In this document: positions 35,693 to 49,503 of the stretch, in pieces | Layout: each line of letters opens with the position of its first letter | Position numbering within the stretch: the stretch's first letter is position 1 | NCBI GenBank assembly: GCA_040004775.1 | Contig: JBDUAD010000005.1 | Span: 1-60,270 of the forward strand | DNA: 60,270 bases | Direction of reading: 5' to 3' | From: JALZBL01 sp040004775 | GTDB lineage: Bacteria; Actinomycetota; Actinomycetes; Mycobacteriales; Jatrophihabitantaceae | Program-made: the position numbers and the translations under genes | Notes under the pieces: model-generated | What the model was told of the DNA's origin: nothing | Databases searched by the model: none | Seen by the model: only the letters and a program-made list of their open reading frames with translations

Positions 35693-37029
35693 GAGATCTT
35701 CTCCTTGAGGTCGGCCAAGGTGGAGACGAGGTCATCGAAGCCCACCTCGACTTCGTCGGCGCTGATCAGGTCCTTGACCGCGACCCGGCCGGCCTCAAGA
35801 TCCCGGTCGCCGATCACCACGGAGTATCGGGCACCGGAGCGGTCGGCAGTGCGCATCGCTCCCTTGAGCCCTCGCCGGCCGTAGGCCAGGTCGACCGCCA
35901 CGCCGGCGGCCCGAAGCGCCGCGGCCAGGACGACACACCGGGCGCGGGCGGCGTCGCCGAGGGGCACGAGGAAGACGTCCACCCGTGCGGTGTCAGGGAC
36001 GGCGACCTGCTCCGCCTCGACCGCCAGCAGCGTGCGGTCCACGCCGATACCGAAGCCGATGCCGGACAGCTCCGGCCCGCCCAGCTCGGCCATCAGGCCG
36101 TCGTAGCGCCCGCCGCCACCAAGCCCGGACTGAGCACCCAGCGCCGGGTGGACGAACTCGAATGTCGTCTTTGTGTAGTAGTCGAGCCCACGGACCATGC
36201 GCGGGTTCAGCGTGTACCTGACATCGAGAGCGTCGAGGTGAGCGCGGACCTCGGCGAAGTGCGCGGCGCACGCGTCGCAGAGGTGAGCGACGATAAGCGG
36301 CGCGTCGGCCAATTGGGCCTGCACCTCGGGGCGCTTGTCGTCGAGGACGCGCAGCGGGTTCAGCTGGGCCCGGTGTCGAGTGTCGGCGTCGAGGTCGAGA
36401 CCGGCCAGGAAGTCGGTCAGCCGGCGGCGATAGGCGGGGCGGCAGGTGGCGTCGCCGAGGCTGGTCAGGTCCAGCCGGTAGCCGGTGAGGCCGAGGCCGC
36501 GGAAGCCCTCGTCGGCCACGGCCACCACCTCGGCGTCCAGGGCCGGATCGTCGACGCCGATCGCCTCCACGCCGACCTGGTAGAACTGCCGGCCGCGACC
36601 GGCCTGCGGGCGCTCGGCCCGGTAGCAGACGCCCACGGTGCGCAGCTTGACCGGCAGCGAGCCGCGGTCCAGACCGTGCTCGATCACCGCGCGCATCACC
36701 CCGGCGGTGAGTTCGGGCCGCAGCGTCAGCGAGCGCCCGCCCCGGTCCGCGAACGTATACATCTCCTTGCTCACCACGTCGGTGGACTCGCCCACCCCGC
36801 GAGCGAACAGCTCCGTGTACTCCACCACGGGCAGCTCGGTCGGGGCGTAGCCGGCCGCGGCAATGGGCGCGGTGAGGCCGGCCACGACCGCCTCGAACAG
36901 CTGTGCGCGAGGCGGCAGGTACTCGAGGAATCCGCGCGGGGCGTTGATCCGGGCCGGGCGCCCGTCGGCAGTCGCGGCGCCGGATGTAGCCGGGGACGCG
37001 GCCGTGGTTTCGGCGGGGGGTTCGCTCAC
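35689..37029 (-). CDS. hisS: Histidine-tRNA ligase
   Basis: Charges tRNA-His. It has 446 residues from GTG 37029, overlapping the MBL gene stop (GTGA). The first ~28 residues are Ala/Thr-rich; the enzyme begins INAPRGFLEYLPP. Class II motif 1 (GYAPTELPVVE), motif 2 (YRAERPQAGRGRQFYQVGVE), the HisA signatures (NPRMVRGLDYYTKTTFEF and LGGGGRYDGLM) and motif 3 (GIGFGIGVDRTLL) are all present, then the anticodon-binding domain (GRRGLKGAMRTADRSGARY). Confidence 0.96.
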   Translation of the reverse strand: MSEPPAETTAASPATSGAATADGRPARINAPRGFLEYLPPRAQLFEAVVAGLTAPIAAAGYAPTELPVVEYTELFARGVGESTDVVSKEMYTFADRGGRSLTLRPELTAGVMRAVIEHGLDRGSLPVKLRTVGVCYRAERPQAGRGRQFYQVGVEAIGVDDPALDAEVVAVADEGFRGLGLTGYRLDLTSLGDATCRPAYRRRLTDFLAGLDLDADTRHRAQLNPLRVLDDKRPEVQAQLADAPLIVAHLCDACAAHFAEVRAHLDALDVRYTLNPRMVRGLDYYTKTTFEFVHPALGAQSGLGGGGRYDGLMAELGGPELSGIGFGIGVDRTLLAVEAEQVAVPDTARVDVFLVPLGDAARARCVVLAAALRAAGVAVDLAYGRRGLKGAMRTADRSGARYSVVIGDRDLEAGRVAVKDLISADEVEVGFDDLVSTLADLKEKIS

Positions 37030-37703
37030 GCCACCGCCCCGAGGTACGGGTTGGCTGCACGTTCTCGCCCGATGGTCGTCGACGGGCCGTGCCCGGTGTG
37101 GACGACGGTGTGGTCGGGCCGACCGAGGACCACGCGGCGCAGCGAAGCGTCCATGGCCGCGTCGGACCCACCCGGCAGGTCGGTGCGGCCGATCGAGCCG
37201 GCAAACAAGAGGTCTCCGCTGAACAGCAGAGGCGCACCGTCCGGGCCGCCGTCGGCACTGACGAAGACCACCGATCCGGCTGAGTGACCGGGAGCGTGCT
37301 CGACCCGCAGGCTGAGACCGGCCAGGTCCAGCACGCTGCCGTCGCCCAGCTCCCGGACGTCGTCGGGCTCGGCGAAGGTCAGGCCCGGCACCCCGAACAG
37401 CGGTGCGCCGAACGGCAGCCCGAGACCAGACCAGGGGTCGGCGAGCTGGTGGCGGTCGTCGGGGTGGACGTAGGCCGCTACGCCGGTGGCCTGGCAGACC
37501 GGGACCACGGAGAAGGTGTGGTCCAGGTGGCCGTGGGTCAGCAGGACGGCGGCCACATGGAGCCGGTGGCCGGCCACGATCTCCGCGAGCCGGGGGCCGA
37601 TGCCCACGCCGGGATCGACCACGACACACTGCTCGCCCGGTCCGGCGGCGACGACCCAGCAGTTGGTGCCGGCGACCTCGGCCGGAAAACCCTCGACGAG
37701 CAC
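37026..37703 (-). CDS. MBL-fold metallo-hydrolase (glyoxalase II-like)
   Basis: Zinc hydrolase of the metallo-beta-lactamase fold, 225 residues from GTG 37703, with AGGAAGG five bases upstream. The metal motif HGHLDH is at residues 57-62, with further ligands in EHAPGHSAGSVVF, SGDLLFAGSIGRTDLPGG and VVHTGHGPSTTIGRE. The family includes hydroxyacylglutathione hydrolases and other thioester hydrolases; the substrate here is not predictable. The neighbourhood rel-cyclophilin-MBL-hisS is the same as in M. tuberculosis (Rv2581c). The reading frame continues upstream through the repeat array, but without family similarity. Confidence 0.9.
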   Translation of the reverse strand: MLVEGFPAEVAGTNCWVVAAGPGEQCVVVDPGVGIGPRLAEIVAGHRLHVAAVLLTHGHLDHTFSVVPVCQATGVAAYVHPDDRHQLADPWSGLGLPFGAPLFGVPGLTFAEPDDVRELGDGSVLDLAGLSLRVEHAPGHSAGSVVFVSADGGPDGAPLLFSGDLLFAGSIGRTDLPGGSDAAMDASLRRVVLGRPDHTVVHTGHGPSTTIGRERAANPYLGAVA

Positions 37704-37725
37704 GTAGCCCTTCCTGACCCCTGAG

Positions 37726-37836
37726 TGGCGCGCCTTTGGGTGGCGCATTTGGTTAGGTGGCGCAGTTGGTTGGGTGGCGATGCTGACCCTGGATGGCGAT
37801 TCTGACCCTGGATGGCGACGCTGACCTTGGACGGCG
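37726..37836. repeat. Phased array of TGGCG-headed repeats (17- and 19-base units)
   Basis: Six copies of TGGCG at 37726, 37741, 37758, 37775, 37794 and 37813, plus CGGCG at 37832; spacings are 15, 17, 17, 19, 19 and 19 bases. Two 17-base units (TGGCGCATTTGGTTAGG, TGGCGCAGTTGGTTGGG) are followed by three 19-base units (TGGCGATGCTGACCCTGGA, TGGCGATTCTGACCCTGGA, TGGCGACGCTGACCTTGGA). The array starts about 20 bases upstream of the MBL start codon. It has no spacers of a CRISPR kind. Multi-repeat subterminal ends of some insertion sequences (IS21 family) look similar, but no transposase is present. Confidence 0.85.
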
Positions 37837-38008
37837 CCGCGCCGCGTCGGGTCCGGTGAGCCCGGCGGCGAGCCGCCCCAGCCTACCGGCGCGCGACGAG
37901 CGGGCAGCCCGCCGTCGGTGTAGCGCCGGCCATGCCGGTGGTCGTCGGCGAGGCTCGGAGATTTCCTGTGAATGGTTGCCGGCCGCGGGTGGACCGAGGA
38001 TCGATCCG

Positions 38009-38014
38009 TAGACT
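38009..38014 (+). promoter_or_regulatory. Candidate -10 box TAGACT for cyclophilin gene
   Basis: TAGACT on the plus strand, with transcription expected to start near 38021, about 70 bases before GTG 38090. No good -35 is visible at the usual distance. Confidence 0.45.
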
Positions 38015-38089
38015 CTGCGCCGCTGCCGCCGGTGTGCGTGCGGCTCAACGTCCCGCGTCCCGACGCAGTGCCCGAGAGGATCCGTCCGC

Positions 38090-38905
38090 GTGCCCACGAA
38101 CAAGCAGCGCCGAGAAGCAGCGCGTCGCAAGCTCGAGCGCCAGTTGCAGGCGCGCCAAGAGCGGGCCCGCCGTCGGCGTCAGGCCAACCTCGTGGCCAGT
38201 ATCGTCGGCGCGCTCGTGGTCGTGGCCGTGGTCATCGCCTTCATCGCATTCACCGGCAAGGACAAGTCCACCAACGCGGCGAGCACCGGCTCGACGTCGG
38301 CGTCGCCGTCAGCCTCCCCCAGCGGTGTTCAGCCGGCCAGCTACCCGTGCAAGTACGCGGCTGAGGGTAAAGCGGCCAAGACAATCAAGGCCCCGACCAA
38401 CACCAAGCCGGCCAGGACCGGCAGCGCCGTGGTCAGCGTCAAGACCAACCGCGGCCCGCTCACCTTCACTCTGGACCGCAAGAATGCGCCCTGCACGGTC
38501 AACAGCTTCGTGTCGCTGGTCAAGCAGAAGTATTACGACGACACGAAGTGCCACCGCCTGAGCACCGAGGGCATTTACGTGCTCCAGTGCGGTGACCCGT
38601 CCGGCACCGGCGGCGGCACGCCCGGATACACGGCGGAGGACGAATACACCGGTGCCGAGAAGTACGGGCCGGGGGTGCTGGCCATGGCCAACACCGGCAG
38701 CGCCGACACCAACGGCAGCCAGTTCTTCATCGTCTACAAGGACAGCAGCGCCGGCCTGCAGCCCAAGTACACGGTCTTCGGCAAGGTCACCGCCGGCCTG
38801 CCGGTGGTGAACAAGGTCGCCGCAGCCGGAGTGGCCGGTGGCAAGACCGACGGGGCACCGAAGCTCGGCGTGACGATCCAGTCGATGACCTCGCTCGCAC
38901 CCTAG
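38090..38905 (+). CDS. ppiB: Membrane-anchored cyclophilin-type peptidyl-prolyl isomerase
   Basis: Cis-trans prolyl isomerase facing the outside of the cell. It has 271 residues from GTG 38090, with GAGAGGAT upstream. A basic, helical cytoplasmic N-terminus (KQRREAARRKLERQLQARQE) precedes one transmembrane helix (34-55) and a Ser/Thr linker. The cyclophilin domain (about 110-268) shows TVNSFVSLVKQKYYDDTKCHR, GGTPGYTAEDEY, LAMANTGSADTNGSQFFIVY and YTVFGKV. The FHR motif is replaced by CHR, so catalysis may be weaker. It is on the plus strand, convergent with rel, as in mycobacteria. Confidence 0.94.
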   Translation: MPTNKQRREAARRKLERQLQARQERARRRRQANLVASIVGALVVVAVVIAFIAFTGKDKSTNAASTGSTSASPSASPSGVQPASYPCKYAAEGKAAKTIKAPTNTKPARTGSAVVSVKTNRGPLTFTLDRKNAPCTVNSFVSLVKQKYYDDTKCHRLSTEGIYVLQCGDPSGTGGGTPGYTAEDEYTGAEKYGPGVLAMANTGSADTNGSQFFIVYKDSSAGLQPKYTVFGKVTAGLPVVNKVAAAGVAGGKTDGAPKLGVTIQSMTSLAP

Positions 38906-38918
38906 GCACCCACCGAGT

Positions 38919-38948
38919 CAACCGGTCGGATTCCGGGCCGCCCGGTTG
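38919..38948. terminator. Inverted repeat between convergent cyclophilin and rel genes
   Basis: CAACCGG (38919-38925) and CCGGTTG (38942-38948) enclose a 16-base loop that can itself fold (CCGGG/CCCGG around 38933-38945). It lies in the 76 bases between the two convergent stop codons and could terminate both transcripts. No T run. Confidence 0.45.
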
Positions 38949-38981
38949 GAACCGCGCCGCCGATCGGATCCACGCCGCGGC

Positions 38982-41792
<2,811 letters not shown>

Positions 41793-41819
41793 GACGGCGT
41801 TCCGTAAGAGCTTTCGGCC

Positions 41820-41825
41820 AGTCTA
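41820..41825 (-). promoter_or_regulatory. Candidate -10 box TAGACT for rel
   Basis: TAGACT on the minus strand; its TAG is also the apt stop codon. A start near 41812 would leave a 20-base leader before GTG 41792. The -35 region is unconvincing, so rel may also be read through from apt. Confidence 0.4.
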
Positions 41826-42485
41826 GACGGCCGGTGAATCGGCGCCAGACGGCCGTTGCGGCAGGGTCAACAGCGCGTCGACCTCCCGGGGAGCAAAGCG
41901 TGCGCGGCCGCCAAGAAATTCCAGCTCGAGAAGCACTGCGGTGCCGCGGAGGACTCCGCCGGCGCGCTCGACGAGGTCGGCCGCGGCGCGCAGGGTGCCG
42001 CCGGTGGCCAGGACATCGTCGACGAGCAGTACCCGGTGGCCGTCGAGCAGGCCCAGCGGCACCTCGATCTCGGCGGTGCCGTACTCCAGCGCGTAGGCGG
42101 CGTGGACCGTCGGCGGCGGAAGCTTGCCGGCCTTGCGCACCGGAACCATGCCGCAGTCGAGGCGGGCGGCGAGGGCGGCGGCCACGATGAACCCGCGGGC
42201 TTCCACTCCGGCCACCAGGTCGAGCGGTCCCTTGGCCCGGGCAACATCGGCCAGAGCCTCCAACACGACGGCGAACGCGTCGCCATCGGCAAGCAGCGGG
42301 GTGATGTCCTTGAACAGCACCCCCGGCTGCGGAAAGTCGGGCACATCGCGCAGACGCCGGGCGATCAGCGCGGCCACCGCATTCGGAGCCGACACGCTCG
42401 GTGCCATGGACGCAGCCACCGCGGACGCAGCCACCCCGTCCGGAGCAACCGCGTCCGCCGCAGTCCCCGGCACCAGCTCGCTCAC
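41823..42485 (-). CDS. apt: Adenine phosphoribosyltransferase
   Basis: Salvages adenine to AMP with PRPP. GTG 42485 overlaps the secF stop (GTGA), giving 220 residues. The family core begins at about residue 35 (NAVAALIARRLRDVPDFPQPGV); the first 34 residues are an Ala/Val/Ser-rich extension. The PRPP loop VLLVDDVLATGGTLRAA and the substrate segment VAGVEARGFIVAAALA are intact. An internal ATG (MAPSVSAP) could be the real start. The usual place between secF and rel is kept. Confidence 0.94.
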   Translation of the reverse strand: MSELVPGTAADAVAPDGVAASAVAASMAPSVSAPNAVAALIARRLRDVPDFPQPGVLFKDITPLLADGDAFAVVLEALADVARAKGPLDLVAGVEARGFIVAAALAARLDCGMVPVRKAGKLPPPTVHAAYALEYGTAEIEVPLGLLDGHRVLLVDDVLATGGTLRAAADLVERAGGVLRGTAVLLELEFLGGRARFAPREVDALLTLPQRPSGADSPAV

Positions 42486-43752
42486 TTCTTGCGGCGCGGC
42501 GGCGGCTTGGGCCGGTTGGCCGACGGCTTGCCCGCCCCAGGACCGGCGGGGCCGTCGGGACGGGTGGCTGCCGCTGAGGCCCGCGTGCCGTCGGCACGTG
42601 CCGGCCGTGCACCTGGTCGCGGCGCCGGCGCCGGTCCCCCGGCGCGGCGGACGGGCGGGCTACCGGCGAGAGCCGACGCCCCGACCCGCTCGCGCGCGCC
42701 CACGCTGGAGCGCTTGGCCGCCACCCGGGAAGTCAGCGCCTTAAAGGCCGGCAGGCGCTCGGTCAGGTCGACCACGATCGGCGCGGCCAGGAACAACGAG
42801 GAATACGCCCCGGTGGCGATGCCGACGAACATGACCAGGGCCAGGTCCTTGATCGTCCCTACTCCCAGTACGCCGGCACCGATGAACAGCAGGCCGGCCA
42901 CCGGCAGCAGCGAGATCAACGACGTGTTGATCGAGCGCATGAGGGTCTGGTTGACCGCCAGGTTCGCCGCCTCGGTGTACGTCATGCGCGAGCCGGCGGT
43001 GAGGTCCTTGGTGTTCTCGGCAACCTTGTCGAAGATCACCACGGTGTCGTAGAGCGAGAAACCCAGAATGGTCAGCAGCCCGACCACGGTCGACGGCGTG
43101 ACCTCGAAGCCGATGATGGAGTAGACGCCGGCGGTGAGCAGGAGGTCGTGCAGCAGCGCGATGATCGCGGCCACGGCCATACGCGGTTCGAACCGGATGG
43201 CGATGTAGATCGACACGGCGATGAGGAAGACGACAAGTCCCTGCAGGGACTTGCGGGTCACGTCGGCCCCCCACGACGAGCTCACCGAGTCGGTGTTGAT
43301 CGACGCCTCCGGCACCCCCAGATCCTTGGCCGCCGTGGTCTTGATGCGGGTCTGGTCGGCCAGTTGGGTCTCCGGCGCCTTGAGAATGAATTTGCGGTTG
43401 GCGCCGGACCCCACCTCCTGGGCCGGTGACGTGACGTCGACCCCGGCCTTGCCGAAGGCGCGGGTGATGTCGTCGGTGACCAGGGACGTACCGCTGGCCT
43501 GCACGGTGAATTGCGTCCCGCCCTTGAACTCGATGCCCAGGTTGAAGCCGCGGAACACCAAACTGGCGGCGCAGATCAGCAGGACGATGCCCGACAACAG
43601 GTACCACCGGCGCCGGCGCTGGATGAACGGGAACGTCGTCTCGCCGCGGTAGAGCCGGGTGTACCACCGCACCGAGGGACCTCCCGACCGCGGCCGGCCC
43701 GTACCGCCGTTCGGCGGTGGACCGTCGGAGCCGAGGTGGTCCAGGGCGGTGC

Positions 43753-43756
<4 letters not shown>
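42482..43756 (-). CDS. secF: Protein translocase subunit SecF
   Basis: Membrane subunit that with SecD uses the proton gradient to help late stages of Sec export. It has 424 residues from GTG 43756, overlapping the secD stop (GTGA). There are six transmembrane helices, the first at about 52-70. Motifs: FNLGIEFKGGTQF, IRFEPRMAVAAIIALLHD, LGFSLYDTVVIFDKVAEN and NQTLMRSINTSLISLLP. The last ~80 residues are a Pro/Ala/Arg-rich cytoplasmic tail. Confidence 0.96.
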
Positions 43757-46554
<2,798 letters not shown>

Positions 46555-46582
46555 GGTGCAGAGTCTCCTTGACGCGTCAGCG

Positions 46583-46600
46583 CCCGGCTTCGGCGCCGGG
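46583..46600 (-). promoter_or_regulatory. Hairpin in the secD leader
   Basis: CCCGGC and GCCGGG (46583-46588 and 46595-46600) can pair around a six-base loop, 28 bases before secD GTG. It is the only clear structure in the 190-base yajC-secD gap. No short export-sensing peptide gene was found there. Confidence 0.35.
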
Positions 46601-46689
46601 TTCGGGTCGGCCGGACGTCGGGCGGGCACAGCCGCAACGCGAGGCGATCGGGGCAAGTATGGCCGAGAACCGGTACCTGCCGCCGGGCC

Positions 46690-46695
46690 AGCCTA
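46690..46695 (-). promoter_or_regulatory. Candidate -10 box TAGGCT for secD
   Basis: TAGGCT on the minus strand in the yajC-secD gap would give a leader of about 125 bases. No good -35 is visible. Confidence 0.3.
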
Positions 46696-46744
46696 GGCGA
46701 TTCCGCCGGGGCCGCCGGGCGATCGGGCCGACCGGAGGACCGGC

Positions 46745-47089
46745 TCAGGTGGTCCGGGCAGGTCGATCCGGCCGGGTCGCGGTGCCGGAGGACGCAGTCT
46801 CAGCCGTGGCCGCGCGCCGGTAGCGCGGCGGCAGGGCAGTGGCATCTCTCAGCGCGGCGAACGCCCAGCGGACCTCGACCCCCGGAGCCACAGCGAGAAT
46901 GACGGTGTCGTCGGAGTTCATGGCCACCACCGTCCCGTAGAGGCCGGACGTCGTCATGACGTGCGTACCGACCGTGATGTCCCGGCGCATCCGGGCATCG
47001 CTTTCCGCGGCGCGCCGCCGCGAGCGCCAGGCGATCAGCAGCAAGGCGGCGATCACCAGCAGGGGTACAAGGAGGGACAGAAACTCCAC
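46745..47089 (-). CDS. yajC: Preprotein translocase subunit YajC
   Basis: Small membrane partner of SecDF. It has 114 residues from GTG 47089, with GAGGA seven bases upstream. A single N-terminal helix (2-20) is followed by the YajC domain (ITVGTHVMTTSGLYGTVVAM, DDTVILAVAPGVEVRWAFAAL) and a Ser/Thr/Arg tail. It stands in the standard order ruvB-yajC-secD-secF. Confidence 0.95.
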   Translation of the reverse strand: MEFLSLLVPLLVIAALLLIAWRSRRRAAESDARMRRDITVGTHVMTTSGLYGTVVAMNSDDTVILAVAPGVEVRWAFAALRDATALPPRYRRAATAETASSGTATRPDRPARTT

Positions 47090-47131
47090 AGCGGATCCTC
47101 ACAGCCGGCGTATCGAACGTGGGTGACGGCG

Positions 47132-47137
47132 AGCCTA
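47132..47137 (-). promoter_or_regulatory. Candidate -10 box TAGGCT for yajC
   Basis: TAGGCT on the minus strand, immediately after the ruvB stop, with a start near 47124 and a leader of about 35 bases to GTG 47089. It would let the Sec genes be expressed independently of the SOS-controlled ruv genes. Confidence 0.4.
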
Positions 47138-47141
47138 CGGA

Positions 47142-48191
47142 TCATGCGTCGAAGAGACCGGGTCCGATACCGCCTTGTGACGCAATGCTTACCGGGGGCT
47201 TCAAACCCAGGTGTCGCCACGCCGTCGGAGTGGCCACGCGACCGCGCGGCGTACGCGCGAGCAGACCGGTACGGACGAGGAACGGCTCCACCACCTCCTC
47301 CACCGTCTCGACCTCCTCGCCGATCGCGACCGCGATGGTGCTCACGCCCGTCGGCCCACCGCCGAAGCGCCGGACCAGCGCGTCGAGCACGGCGCGGTCG
47401 AGGCGGTCGAGACCCATCGGATCGACGTCGTAAACCGCGAGGGCCTCGGCCGCGACCGCCTCAGTGATGACGCCGTCGCCGCGGACCTCGGCAAAGTCGC
47501 GGACCCGGCGCAGCAGCCGGTTGGCGATGCGCGGTGTGCCGCGGGACCGGCCGGCGATCTCCGCCGCTCCCTGCGCCCGCAGATCCGCGCCGAGGACGCC
47601 GGCCGAGCGGCGCAGCACCTGCTCGAGCTGGTCGGTGTCGTAGAAGTCCATGTGGCCGGTGAAGCCGAAGCGGTCACGCAGCGGACCGGTCAGCCGGCCT
47701 GAGCGCGTGGTCGCACCGACCAGTGTGAACGGGGCCAGGTCGAGCGGGATGGCGGTGGATCCAGGGCCCTTGCCGACCACGACGTCGACCCGGAAGTCCT
47801 CCATGGCCATGTACAACAGTTCCTCGGCCGGACGGGCGATGCGATGGATCTCGTCGATGAACAGCACCTCGCCCTCGGTCAGGCTGGTCAGCAGGGCGGC
47901 GAGATCCCCGGCCCGCTCGATCGCCGGGCCGCTGGTGATGCGGATCGGTGCACCGAGTTCGGCGGCGATGATCATCGCCAGGCTGGTCTTGCCCAACCCG
48001 GGCGGCCCGGAGAGCAAGACATGGTCCGGCGCCCGGTTGCGCCGCACCGCCGACTCGAGAACCAGCTGCAGCTGCTCGCGCACCTTGACCTGGCCGACGA
48101 ACTCGGCCAGCGTCCGCGGCCGCAGGGTCGCCTCGACCTCGCGCTCGCCCGGTGCGGCCAACGGCGTCACCAGGTCCTCCTCGGCGCTCAT
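47142..48191 (-). CDS. ruvB: Holliday junction branch migration helicase RuvB
   Basis: Hexameric AAA+ motor that drives branch migration with RuvA. It has 349 residues from ATG 48191, overlapping the ruvA stop (ATGA). Motifs: TLAEFVGQ, Walker A GPPGLGKT (62-69), Walker B LFIDEIHR, sensor 1 GATTRSGRL, sensor 2 GTPRIANRLLRRVRD, and the winged-helix C-terminus GPTGVSTIAVAIGEE and TPRGRVATPTAWRHLG. Full family length. Confidence 0.97.
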   Translation of the reverse strand: MSAEEDLVTPLAAPGEREVEATLRPRTLAEFVGQVKVREQLQLVLESAVRRNRAPDHVLLSGPPGLGKTSLAMIIAAELGAPIRITSGPAIERAGDLAALLTSLTEGEVLFIDEIHRIARPAEELLYMAMEDFRVDVVVGKGPGSTAIPLDLAPFTLVGATTRSGRLTGPLRDRFGFTGHMDFYDTDQLEQVLRRSAGVLGADLRAQGAAEIAGRSRGTPRIANRLLRRVRDFAEVRGDGVITEAVAAEALAVYDVDPMGLDRLDRAVLDALVRRFGGGPTGVSTIAVAIGEEVETVEEVVEPFLVRTGLLARTPRGRVATPTAWRHLGLKPPVSIASQGGIGPGLFDA

Positions 48192-48808
48192 GTCCGGGTC
48201 CTCCCGAGCAGTTGGATGCTGCGGCGCAGCAGCGCGGAGAGATCGGCCGCCGAGTCGCCGGGAACGTCGGCCGCCACCGCGTCGATCGCCTCGGCCGCCT
48301 CCCGGCCGGTGAAGCCCAGCCCGGCCAGCGCATGGCGGAGCTGGTCGCGCCACGGGGCCACCGCGCTCACCCCGGCAACCGCGGGCGCCGGCGCGTCGGA
48401 GCCGTCGATCGCGCCGACCCGGTCCCGCAGTTCCAGGACCAGCCGCTCGGCGCCCTTACGGCCGATGCCAGGAACAGCCATGAGCGTGGTGAGGTCACTG
48501 GTCACCAGGGCCCGGCGGACCTCGCGCGGCGGATGGACGGCCAGCACGGTCTGGGCCAGCTTCGGACCCACCCCGTTGGCGGTCTGCAGCAGCTCGAACA
48601 ACGCACGCTCGTCGTCGTCGGCGAAGCCGTAGAGGGTCAGCGAGTCCTCCCGCACGATCAGGCTGGTGGCCAGCCGGGCCGGCTCCCCGACTCGCAGCCG
48701 GGCCAGAGTGCCGGGCGAGCAGGAGACAGCCAGGCCGACTCCCCCGACCTCGACCACGGCGCCGTCCGGCGCGAGCGCGGTGACCCGTCCATGCACACTG
48801 GCGATCAC
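48188..48808 (-). CDS. ruvA: Holliday junction DNA-binding protein RuvA
   Basis: Tetramer that binds the four-way junction and recruits RuvB. It has 206 residues from GTG 48808 (MIASVHGRV). Domain I (1-63) ends LTLYGFADDDERALFELL; domain II carries the helix-hairpin-helix motifs GVGPKLAQTVLA and VPGIGRKGAERLV; after a linker, domain III (HALAGLGFTGREAAEAI) contacts RuvB. It is 67 bases downstream of ruvC. Confidence 0.96.
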   Translation of the reverse strand: MIASVHGRVTALAPDGAVVEVGGVGLAVSCSPGTLARLRVGEPARLATSLIVREDSLTLYGFADDDERALFELLQTANGVGPKLAQTVLAVHPPREVRRALVTSDLTTLMAVPGIGRKGAERLVLELRDRVGAIDGSDAPAPAVAGVSAVAPWRDQLRHALAGLGFTGREAAEAIDAVAADVPGDSAADLSALLRRSIQLLGRTRT

Positions 48809-48875
48809 GCGGCAATCCTCTCGTACCGCTCGGCCGCCGAGGGGGTGGCGGCGGACGGGCTCGGGATGGCCCCGA

Positions 48876-49391
48876 TCATCGCCGGCTTCCGGCCACCGCG
48901 GCGGCCAGGCGGTCCTGCGCCGCCCCCCGCCACAAATGGCAGATGGCCAGGGCCAGCGCGTCGGAGGCGTCGGCCGGCCGGGGAGCCGCCTCCAGTCCTA
49001 AGAGTCGGGCGACCATCGTCGCGACCTGGGCCTTTCCCGCCGCCCCGGAACCCGTGACCGCGGCCTTCACCTCGGTCGGAGTGTGCAGGGCCACCCGCGC
49101 CCCGGCCCGCTCCGCGGCGACGATAGCCAGCCCGGACACTTGGGCCGTGCCCATCACGGTGCGCACGTTCTGCTGGCTGAACACCCGCTCTACGGCGACG
49201 ACATCCGGCTGGTGACGCTCCACCACCTCGGCCAGCGCGTCGGCGATGACCAGCAGACGCCGGCCGAGGTCGTCACCGGCCGGGGTACGGACCACCTCGA
49301 CCCGAACCAGGGTCAGCGGCCGTCCCGGTGCGCCGTCCACGACGCCGACCCCGCACCGGGTCAGGCCGGGATCGACGCCCAGCACCCGCAT
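48876..49391 (-). CDS. ruvC: Crossover junction endodeoxyribonuclease RuvC
   Basis: Dimeric nuclease that resolves Holliday junctions. It has 171 residues from ATG 49391. Catalytic acids: Asp7 (GVDPGL), Glu68 (VVAVERVF) and the C-terminal pair in RPADASDALALAI; SQQNVRTVMGTAQVSG is the family signature. It is first of the ruvCAB group and lies 28 bases downstream of a perfect SOS box. Confidence 0.97.
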   Translation of the reverse strand: MRVLGVDPGLTRCGVGVVDGAPGRPLTLVRVEVVRTPAGDDLGRRLLVIADALAEVVERHQPDVVAVERVFSQQNVRTVMGTAQVSGLAIVAAERAGARVALHTPTEVKAAVTGSGAAGKAQVATMVARLLGLEAAPRPADASDALALAICHLWRGAAQDRLAAAVAGSRR

Positions 49392-49418
49392 GCGGCTGGC
49401 CCTCCTCCGGTGTCCACC

Positions 49419-49434
49419 TCGAACGGACGTTCGA
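49419..49434. promoter_or_regulatory. LexA binding site (SOS box) upstream of ruvC
   Basis: TCGAACGGACGTTCGA is a perfect TCGAAC-N4-GTTCGA palindrome, the mycobacterial/actinobacterial SOS box. It lies between the ruvC -10 box (49440-49445) and the ATG at 49391, over the expected transcription start, so bound LexA would block initiation. Confidence 0.88.
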
Positions 49435-49439
49435 CCGGG

Positions 49440-49467
49440 ACGCTACGAGGCTGAAGCACCGTGTCGG
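49440..49467 (-). promoter_or_regulatory. Candidate ruvC promoter
   Basis: On the minus strand CCGACA (49467-49462) and TAGCGT (49445-49440) are separated by 16 bases, giving -35 and -10 elements directly upstream of the SOS box. Expected start about 49433, leader about 42 bases. Confidence 0.6.
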
Positions 49468-49503
49468 CCGCGCCACGCCGGGAGCCGGCACAGCCACGGC
49501 CGA

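Larger units (their letters stand above)
37704..38089. other. 386-base intergenic region between MBL gene and cyclophilin gene
   Basis: Divergent intergenic region, the longest in the window. It holds a phased TGGCG array close to the MBL start (37726-37836), a GC-rich stretch with no visible gene (about 37840-38000), and a candidate cyclophilin promoter (38009-38014) with a 70-base leader. No RNA gene was recognised. Confidence 0.8.

Noticed and set aside
37726..37836. CRISPR array
   Set aside because: Units are only 15-19 bases, adjacent units are similar over their whole length with no unique spacers, and there is no cas gene in the window.
46555..46744. Short export-sensing arrest peptide gene upstream of secD, as known in some actinobacteria
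   Set aside because: No reading frame here has both a hydrophobic signal segment and a Pro/Arg-rich arrest-like end; the minus-strand frames lack start signals.
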